DNA of 8,253 nt from Terriglobia bacterium (GTDB lineage Bacteria; Acidobacteriota; Terriglobia; UBA7540): contig JALHUF010000382.1 in assembly GCA_022866195.1 (NCBI GenBank), positions 1 to 8,253 of the forward strand, given 5' to 3'. Position numbers and translations under genes: made by a program. The notes under the pieces are model-generated. The model ran no database searches. It had not been told where the DNA came from and saw only the letters and a program-made list of their open reading frames with translations. How positions within the stretch are numbered: position 1 is the stretch's first letter; each line of letters opens with the position of its first letter. Below are positions 1 to 5,177 of this stretch, in pieces.

Positions 1-2359
1 CCTCGCGCGCGATGCTCTTCTCGACCTGCTCAACCGTGCTGCGGACCAGCGTGAGACGACCCAGACCTTCCCGGGACCGGGCATAAACGCGCTGGAACTC
101 CACATTCTTGAAGTAGGCTTTGGGGCAAGCATCCAGCAGGGCCACAGCCTTACTCGCCTCGCCCGCCTCGAGCAACTGGACGGCGTTCTGCAGGGTCCGC
201 TCGCGCTGCTCCTCAAACTTCTCCCATTGTTCGCGCGCCACTTCCAGGAGAGTGACGATCTCTGCGGCCTGCAGTTCGCTTTGGCTTCGCTTCAGTAGAT
301 CCACCGCTTCTTCGAAGTTCTCTTCGCCCAGGCAGGCCTGCGCCCGATTGAGAACATGGAGAATGCGCTCCTGCCGCTGGTGTTCAGCCTGCTGCTCGTG
401 GGCAAACTGCAGGATCTCCATCAGCTCGGGAGATTGCCCGGCACGGCCCAGGGCCCGTTCCAAGGTGCTGATGGCCCCGGCGAAGTCCTTATTGCGAATC
501 TGCTCGTTAGCCTGGTGAATAGCCTCCTGCCGCAGGCCTTCCAGACGTGCGGTCTCCTGGGCTTCCCGGACCGTCTTCAGGCAGGACATCAGGCGCGCAT
601 CGTTGGGGACGGTTTGCAGGGCACGTTCCAGCAGAGCGACGGCAGAGGAGAACTTATTCTCCTGAAGCAGCCCACGGGCGGCCTGGATCTGCTCCTCCAC
701 ATACCGGCGCTTCTTTTGAGCGTCCACGAGGCGGGAGGCCTGAGCGTGAAGCTTTAGCACGTCGGCGTTGTCAGGGAATTCATCCAGGGCCTGGTTGGCC
801 AACTCCAGGGCCTGCGCGAATTCGTCGCGGTTGAGGACTTCCTGGACGCTAGCCAGGCGCTGCTCCAGAAAGCGTCGCCGCTCTTCCTTATCCTGGTTGC
901 TGCGCACCAGGCGGCTCAGAGACTCGACCTCGATATTAATAGGGTCGAGTTGGGCGGCCTTCTCCAGCAGTTCCAGTGCCTTGGCGAAGCTCTTTTCCGC
1001 CAAGCGGGCCCGCGCGGCTTCAACGAATTGCCGCACTTGACGCACGCGGTCTTCCTCGACGAGCTCCTGCCCCACCGACTCCAGCATCTTCTGCGCCAGG
1101 GCGTGCTGGGGGTCGAGCGCCAGCACCGCCTCCAATTGGGCCTTGGCGCCTTTCAGGTCGGCATCCGCCACTAGTTTTTCCGCCCGCTCCATGTGGCGAA
1201 GGATCTTCCGGCTGCGGTCGCGGCGTTCGAGCGCCAGTTGCTTGTACTGCTGCGCCTCCTGGTGATCGGGATGAAGACGAAGGATTTCATCCACGGCGCC
1301 AATGGCCTCGTCGTATTGTTCAGCCTGCAAGGTCTCCTTGGCGTGACGCAGCGCCTGCTCGATCTTCTGCGTGCGCTGACGGGCGTGAATCTGCTCCTGC
1401 ACCTTTCCGAGCAGGCCCTTGGCCACGTTGTGGTTGCTGTCGATCTCCAGGACCTTCTGGAGCGACTCTTTGGCGAGGGTGAAGTTGCCTTCTTCAAACG
1501 AGCGCTGCCCTTGCTCGATGTAGATTTCCACCATGTGGCGCTTCAGATAGTCCCCGGCTTGCGCCAAGTCAAAGGCCAGGTCTTCCGCGCTCTGGTAACG
1601 TTCCTCGAGGTTTTTCGCCAAGGCGCGCGTGATGATGTTTTCTAACTGCGGCGGGCAATTAGGCACCAGGGAGGTAATGGGTGCGGGCGGCTGCTCCACG
1701 ATCTTGTACAGGATGGTGGGCATGTCGTCGGCGGCAAACGGATTCTGATAGGCCAGCAGCTCGTAGAGAATGACGCCCACGCCGAAGATGTCGGAGCGCG
1801 CATCCACCGTATGGCCGAGGACCTGCTCCGGAGACATGTACATCGGCGTGCCGAGCACAATGCCGGTGCGCGTCATGGAGCCGCCGGCAATGCGCGCAAT
1901 GCCGAAATCCACAATCTTCACCATGCCGTCATTCAGCACCACGATATTGGCCGGCTTCACGTCGCGGTGGACAATGCCGTGCTGGTGAGCATAGTGCAGC
2001 CCCCTGCAGGTCTGCACCATGATATCCACCTTCTTGACGACCGCCACCTCCCTGCGCGCGGTGATCATCTGCTCCAGCGATTCCCCCTCCAGAAACTCCA
2101 TGGCAATGAAGGGAATCCCGTCGGCTTCATCAATCTCGTAGATGGTGACGATGTTGGGGTGGCTGAGCTGACCGGCCGACTGCGCCTCGCGGTAGAAGCG
2201 CTGCAGAAGTTCCGGGTCGCCCGCCACCGTGGGGGACATGGTCTTCAATGCCACCGCCCGACCTAGGCGGGGGTCTTCCGCCCGAAAGACCACACCCATG
2301 GCTCCTCGGCCCAGCTCAGACTTAATTACGTATTTGCCGAGCTTTGTGAGGGTAGCCAC
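1..2359 (-). CDS. Serine/threonine protein kinase (PknB-like) with long TPR-like repeat tail, 3' end outside window
   Basis: The protein phosphorylates Ser/Thr residues on partner proteins; its targets cannot be read from the sequence. I translated the open frame to the window edge (786 codons, no stop). The kinase domain spans about residues 10-268. It has a glycine loop (LGRGAMG, 16-22), VALK with ATP-binding Lys39, a probable C-helix Glu58, the catalytic loop HRDVKPAN (131-138), DFG (151-153) and a SPE version of APE (176-178), so all catalytic residues are present and it should be active. Residues from about 285 to the edge form a charged, helical array of about nine TPR-like units. I see no transmembrane segment in the visible part, so a cytosolic protein is likely unless one lies beyond the edge. 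The start is GTG at 2359, because GGAGGAG lies 11 nt upstream. An in-frame TTG at 2398 would place that site inside the gene, and an in-frame TAG lies just beyond it. The gene is divergent from the aminotransferase gene. Confidence 0.93.
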   Translation of the reverse strand, partial: MATLTKLGKYVIKSELGRGAMGVVFRAEDPRLGRAVALKTMSPTVAGDPELLQRFYREAQSAGQLSHPNIVTIYEIDEADGIPFIAMEFLEGESLEQMITARREVAVVKKVDIMVQTCRGLHYAHQHGIVHRDVKPANIVVLNDGMVKIVDFGIARIAGGSMTRTGIVLGTPMYMSPEQVLGHTVDARSDIFGVGVILYELLAYQNPFAADDMPTILYKIVEQPPAPITSLVPNCPPQLENIITRALAKNLEERYQSAEDLAFDLAQAGDYLKRHMVEIYIEQGQRSFEEGNFTLAKESLQKVLEIDSNHNVAKGLLGKVQEQIHARQRTQKIEQALRHAKETLQAEQYDEAIGAVDEILRLHPDHQEAQQYKQLALERRDRSRKILRHMERAEKLVADADLKGAKAQLEAVLALDPQHALAQKMLESVGQELVEEDRVRQVRQFVEAARARLAEKSFAKALELLEKAAQLDPINIEVESLSRLVRSNQDKEERRRFLEQRLASVQEVLNRDEFAQALELANQALDEFPDNADVLKLHAQASRLVDAQKKRRYVEEQIQAARGLLQENKFSSAVALLERALQTVPNDARLMSCLKTVREAQETARLEGLRQEAIHQANEQIRNKDFAGAISTLERALGRAGQSPELMEILQFAHEQQAEHQRQERILHVLNRAQACLGEENFEEAVDLLKRSQSELQAAEIVTLLEVAREQWEKFEEQRERTLQNAVQLLEAGEASKAVALLDACPKAYFKNVEFQRVYARSREGLGRLTLVRSTVEQVEKSIARE

Positions 2360-2370
2360 CTCTGCGCAAA

Positions 2371-2377
2371 CTCCTCC
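2371..2377 (-). promoter_or_regulatory. Shine-Dalgarno that decides the GTG start of the kinase gene
   Basis: On the minus strand GGAGGAG is followed by 11 nt and then GTG (2359-2357), which opens the frame leading into the kinase glycine loop. There is no ATG in this frame before the one inside the glycine loop (Met21), which would destroy the nucleotide-binding loop. The spacing is slightly long but the match to the anti-Shine-Dalgarno is strong. Confidence 0.7.
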
Positions 2378-2421
2378 CTCTAAACCGTGGACAGCCAACC
2401 GTCGGCACTATCTCCGGTCGC

Positions 2422-2450
2422 ATCCTAGCACTGCCGGACATACAGTTCAA
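2422..2450 (-). promoter_or_regulatory. Probable sigma-70-type promoter of the kinase gene
   Basis: Read on the minus strand: -35 TTGAAC (2450-2445), a 17-nt spacer, then -10 TAGGAT (2427-2422). The spacer ends in TGC, which gives an extended -10 (TGCTAGGAT). Each hexamer matches the consensus at four of six positions, and the spacing is optimal. Transcription would start near 2415, giving a leader of about 55 nt before the GTG. This is the best promoter candidate in the divergent intergenic region. Confidence 0.6.
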
Positions 2451-2677
2451 CGGGGAACTCCAATCTGTGCATCTTCTCGCCCCACCCGCGGCGCGCGTCG
2501 CCCGCCGCCCTGGAAGCGTGCGCTGGCACAGCACTTGGCCCCTTCGCCGCGGCGACGTGGCCGGATTACGCCCTGGGCGGTTCGGATTCAATCGGCAGCA
2601 CTGGCCCGGCCGGCGCACTCAACGCCACAAACCGTTAACCCTGCACTACGGGCAACTCACCAGAGCTAACAAAATTC

Positions 2678-2706
2678 TTGCGGGGCAGGGGATTTGCGAT
2701 TAATCT
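2678..2706 (+). promoter_or_regulatory. Weak promoter candidate for the aminotransferase gene
   Basis: TTGCGG (2678-2683), a 17-nt spacer, then TAATCT (2701-2706). Each hexamer matches the sigma-70 consensus at only three of six positions. The support is the ideal spacing, the local AT-rich patch in otherwise GC-rich DNA, and a position about 36 nt ahead of the ATG. A chance match is quite possible. Confidence 0.22.
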
Positions 2707-2742
2707 GAGCGGCTAAGTTACCCCAGTTCTTGGAGGCTTGAT

Positions 2743-3867
2743 ATGGCGCAAGTGAAAGTTGGCTTTTATGGCCACGTGCGACAGTACCACAACCTGCAGA
2801 AGGAGATTGATGCGGCGATTCACGAGGTTCTGGAGAGTGGCACTTATGTGCTTGGTCCTAAAGTGAAACAATTCGAGCAAGAACTCGCGGCTTACATGCA
2901 CATGAAAGAAGCCGTGGGCCTCAACTCGGGGACGGACGCGCTCCTGCTGCCTCTCCTGGCGATGGCGATTGGCCCGGGCGATGAGGTGATTACCACCTCC
3001 AACACCTTTTTCGCCACGGCCGAGGCGATCTGGCTGGCGGGGGCCACGCCGGTTTTCGTCGATATCGATCCCAAGACCTGCAATATTGACGAGGATCTGA
3101 TCGAGGCCGCGGTCAGCCCGCGCACCAAGGCCATCATTCCCGTCCACCTTTATGGGCAGCCGGCGAAAATGCGGGAGGTGGCGAAAATCGCCAAGGCCCA
3201 CAACCTGTATGTTATCGAGGACTGCGCCCAGGCGCTCGGCGCGCGGGGAGATGACTTCGTCATCGGCGAGCTGAGTGACGTGGTCGCGACGAGCTTTATC
3301 ATCCAGAAGAACCTGGGCTGCTTTGGGGATGGCGGCGCCATAGTTACGAACAACGAGGCTATCGCCACCCAGGTCCGCAAGCTGCGCAACCACGGCTCGT
3401 CGAAGCGCTCTTGCCACAGCGTCGGCTACAACAGCCGGCTGGACGAACTCCATGCGGCCGTGCTGAGCGTCAAACTGAAGCATCTGGACAAGTGCAATGA
3501 CCTGCGCCGGGCGCGGGCCAAGGAATTCGATGCGGGCCTGGCGGGCACTTCGTTGACCCTTCCCTACGCCCTCCCCGGGTACCGGCACATTTATCACCTC
3601 TACGTCGTCGAGACCGATGATCGGGACGGGCTGCAAGCCTATCTCCAGTCCCAGGGCATTACCGCGCTGACCCATTACCCCATCGCCATTCACCAGCAAG
3701 AGGGGTATCCGTGGGGCTGCGCCGCCCGCATCTCCGGCTCGCTCAAGCACACCGAGAACTCGGCAGCGCGCGTGTTGTCGCTGCCCATGTATCCGGAACT
3801 GACGTCGGAAGAGGCCAAGCTCACGGTTGAGGCCATCCGGGCTTGGGAGAAGACGCGCGGCAGGTAG
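2743..3867 (+). CDS. DegT/DnrJ/EryC1/StrS-family PLP-dependent sugar aminotransferase
   Basis: This 374-residue fold-type I PLP enzyme transfers an amino group, usually from glutamate, to a keto group on a (usually nucleotide-linked) sugar in the cytoplasm. The length is normal for the family. Visible landmarks are NSGTDALLL (61-69, PLP phosphate and cofactor loop), GDEVITTSNTFFAT (79-92), VFVDIDP (104-110), PVHLYGQ (133-139), IEDCAQALGA (158-167) with Asp160 expected to contact the pyridine nitrogen, SFIIQKNLG (184-192) with Lys189 as the Schiff-base lysine, GDGGAIVTN (194-202) and a GYNSRLDELHAA stretch. The Lys-Asn-Leu-Gly context is, as I recall, typical of C3-type sugar aminotransferases such as WbpE, DesV or QdtB, unlike the SFHxxK of C4-type enzymes such as WecE and ArnB. 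GGAGG lies 6 nt before the ATG. The neighbouring oxidoreductase could provide the keto substrate. The exact substrate cannot be determined. Confidence 0.93.
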   Translation: MAQVKVGFYGHVRQYHNLQKEIDAAIHEVLESGTYVLGPKVKQFEQELAAYMHMKEAVGLNSGTDALLLPLLAMAIGPGDEVITTSNTFFATAEAIWLAGATPVFVDIDPKTCNIDEDLIEAAVSPRTKAIIPVHLYGQPAKMREVAKIAKAHNLYVIEDCAQALGARGDDFVIGELSDVVATSFIIQKNLGCFGDGGAIVTNNEAIATQVRKLRNHGSSKRSCHSVGYNSRLDELHAAVLSVKLKHLDKCNDLRRARAKEFDAGLAGTSLTLPYALPGYRHIYHLYVVETDDRDGLQAYLQSQGITALTHYPIAIHQQEGYPWGCAARISGSLKHTENSAARVLSLPMYPELTSEEAKLTVEAIRAWEKTRGR

Positions 3868-3915
3868 GTGTGGCGCGGGCCTGTTCTGAAGGTCTGCGGC
3901 TGCTTTCTGCATGAG

Positions 3916-3957
3916 ACCCGGCAGGGCGCAAGAAAAGGCCCTGCCGGGTTCCCCGGC
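3916..3957 (+). promoter_or_regulatory. Two overlapping, mutually exclusive hairpins ahead of the oxidoreductase gene
   Basis: A perfect 12-bp stem pairs ACCCGGCAGGGC (3916-3927) with GCCCTGCCGGGT (3938-3949) across a 10-nt, A-rich loop. The segment GCCGGG (3943-3948) in its right arm can instead pair with CCCGGC (3952-3957) across a 3-nt loop. CCCGGCA occurs on both sides of the shared segment, so only one hairpin can form at a time. No T-tract follows either structure, so this is not a standard intrinsic terminator. It sits in the 119-nt gap between two co-directional genes, ending 14 nt before the AGGGAG ribosome binding site. It could stabilise or process the transcript, or affect translation of the second gene. 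Confidence 0.6.
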
Positions 3958-3986
3958 AAGCATCCTGCGATAGGGAGTTATCACCC

Positions 3987-5021
3987 ATGAGCCCCAACAA
4001 GAGGTACACGGTGGTGGTAGCCGGCTGCGGCAAGCGCGGCATGCACCATGCCGCCGAGTTCTTTAAGAATCCGCGCTTTCAGCTCGTAGGGGTCTGCGAC
4101 ATTGACCAGGCCCGTGTGGATGCCGCCGCCAAGCAATTCGGCAATCCCGAAACCAGCCTCGACGCCGCTTCTTTGCTCAAGAAGACTCGGCCGGACATCT
4201 TCTGCTTTTGCACTCTGCCCAATCTGCGGCTGGAAATGATCCGCCTGGGGGTGGAATCGGGCGTCAAGCTCATCGCCTATGAGAAACCTATAGCTACCTC
4301 CACCAACGAGGCGCTCGAGATTATGAAACTGGTGCGCGCGGCCAACGTGAAGACGGTGGTAAGCCACCAGCACCGCTACGGCGAGCACTACAAGAAGGTC
4401 AAGGAGATTGTTGCCAGCGGGGCGATTGGGCGGGTGCACACGGTTTACGGCACGGCGACGGGTTGGATGCTGCACATGCTCACCCACTTGATCGAATACA
4501 TGCGCTGGTTTAACGACTACGCCGAAGCGGAATGGGTGGTGGGCCAGGCTTCAGGAAAAGGGAAATTCGCGGACAATCACCCCTCGCCCGATTATGTGGC
4601 CGGTTTCATCCAGTACTCGAACGGCGTGCGCGGTATCGTGGAGAGTGGCGACGGCGCCCCCGATGTCCCGGAGGTCGAGGCCTGGTGGCGCAAGTGCCGG
4701 ATCGGTGCCCAGGGGACGGAAGGCTTCGCCGAGGTGCTCACCGGGGGCGGGTGGCGCGCTATCACGCGCGATTCGAAAGGCGTCATCTCAGGCCCCGGCA
4801 ACATGGATTACGCGCACGACATGCCACCGTACATCCAGGAGATGGCCGATTGGCTGGATGATCCCGAAAAGGTTCACCCCTGCAACGGCGAACGTGCCTA
4901 CAAGGGCTTTGAAATCATGATGGCCCTCTGCCGCTCCGCCTCCCAGCGCGGCAAGGTCAAGCTGCCGCTGGGTCCCGGCGAGCCGGAACTGGAAGAGCTC
5001 GCGCGGGCGTTGCCGGACTGA
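3987..5021 (+). CDS. Gfo/Idh/MocA-family NAD(P)-dependent sugar oxidoreductase
   Basis: This 344-residue cytoplasmic dehydrogenase is likely to oxidise a hydroxyl of a sugar, nucleotide sugar or cyclitol to a ketone (or run in reverse). The N-terminal Rossmann fold has VVVAGCGKRG with GxGxxG at 13-18 and an acidic Asp38 after the second strand (VGVCDID), which favours NAD over NADP. The family hallmark EKP lies at 99-101 (Lys100 is the usual catalytic lysine), followed by SHQHRY (126-131). The C-terminal substrate domain has G-W-M-L-H-M-L-T-H (159-167) where many members have a DxGxH-type motif, so His163 or His167 may take the catalytic histidine role. There is no signal peptide. The start is ATG with AGGGAG 9 nt upstream. 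The gene lies 119 nt after the aminotransferase gene on the same strand, a pairing known from amino-sugar pathways (WbpB/WbpE, NtdC/NtdA). Substrate unknown; inositol- or glucose-type dehydrogenases are alternatives. Confidence 0.9.
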   Translation: MSPNKRYTVVVAGCGKRGMHHAAEFFKNPRFQLVGVCDIDQARVDAAAKQFGNPETSLDAASLLKKTRPDIFCFCTLPNLRLEMIRLGVESGVKLIAYEKPIATSTNEALEIMKLVRAANVKTVVSHQHRYGEHYKKVKEIVASGAIGRVHTVYGTATGWMLHMLTHLIEYMRWFNDYAEAEWVVGQASGKGKFADNHPSPDYVAGFIQYSNGVRGIVESGDGAPDVPEVEAWWRKCRIGAQGTEGFAEVLTGGGWRAITRDSKGVISGPGNMDYAHDMPPYIQEMADWLDDPEKVHPCNGERAYKGFEIMMALCRSASQRGKVKLPLGPGEPELEELARALPD

Positions 5022-5080
5022 AGATCGCGGCGAGCGTCTCGAGCCGGTTGTCCCTCATCCGTGGGTTGAGCGGGCGAGGT

Positions 5081-5110
5081 TTGTTTTCCTAAGCCTACCA
5101 CGTGTATTCT
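5081..5110 (+). promoter_or_regulatory. Weak promoter candidate ahead of the glycoside hydrolase gene
   Basis: TTGTTT (5081-5086), an 18-nt spacer, then TATTCT (5105-5110). The -10 matches four of six consensus positions and the -35 three of six. It lies in an AT-richer patch of the 156-bp gap after the oxidoreductase gene, about 67 nt before the ATG. A GC-rich, imperfect hairpin (arms 5028-5034 and 5038-5046, with a 2-nt bulge) just after the oxidoreductase stop has no T-tract and is not called a terminator. Read-through from the upstream genes is equally possible. Confidence 0.25.
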
Positions 5111-5177
5111 TTCGTCTGTGCCTTCGATTCCTTTGGCCTCGAAACTCAACGCAAATCAGAGTCAGGAGGACGGTCTC

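Larger units (their letters stand above)
2360..2742. other. Divergent intergenic region between kinase and aminotransferase genes
   Basis: This stretch of 383 bp lies between two divergent starts. The kinase promoter and ribosome binding site occupy the left part. Short open frames cross the region on both strands, but none has a convincing ribosome binding site or a recognisable protein, and they look like GC-driven chance frames. The middle (about 2460-2640) is very GC-rich and contains the small palindrome CGCCGCGGCG. The right end is more AT-rich and holds the weak promoter candidate for the aminotransferase gene. I see no repeat, RNA gene or clear terminator. Confidence 0.6.

Noticed and set aside
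1193..1645. Plus-strand open frames over the kinase gene (also at 120-757 and 1811-2266)
   Set aside because: They are antisense shadows of the kinase frame, whose protein motifs are continuous from 2359 to the window edge.
2524..2539. Sigma-54-like sequence TGGCAC-N5-TTGGC upstream of the aminotransferase gene
   Set aside because: The essential GC at -12 is replaced by GG, and the site is over 200 nt from the start codon. It is a near match only.
3916..3949. Intrinsic terminator after the aminotransferase gene
   Set aside because: The stem is strong but no T-tract follows on either strand, so it is listed as a regulatory hairpin instead.
2713..3984. 423-codon open frame antisense to the aminotransferase gene
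   Set aside because: It has low-complexity, Arg/Gly/Pro-rich translation with no recognisable domain and mirrors a gene with intact catalytic motifs. Long antisense frames are expected in GC-rich codon-biased DNA.
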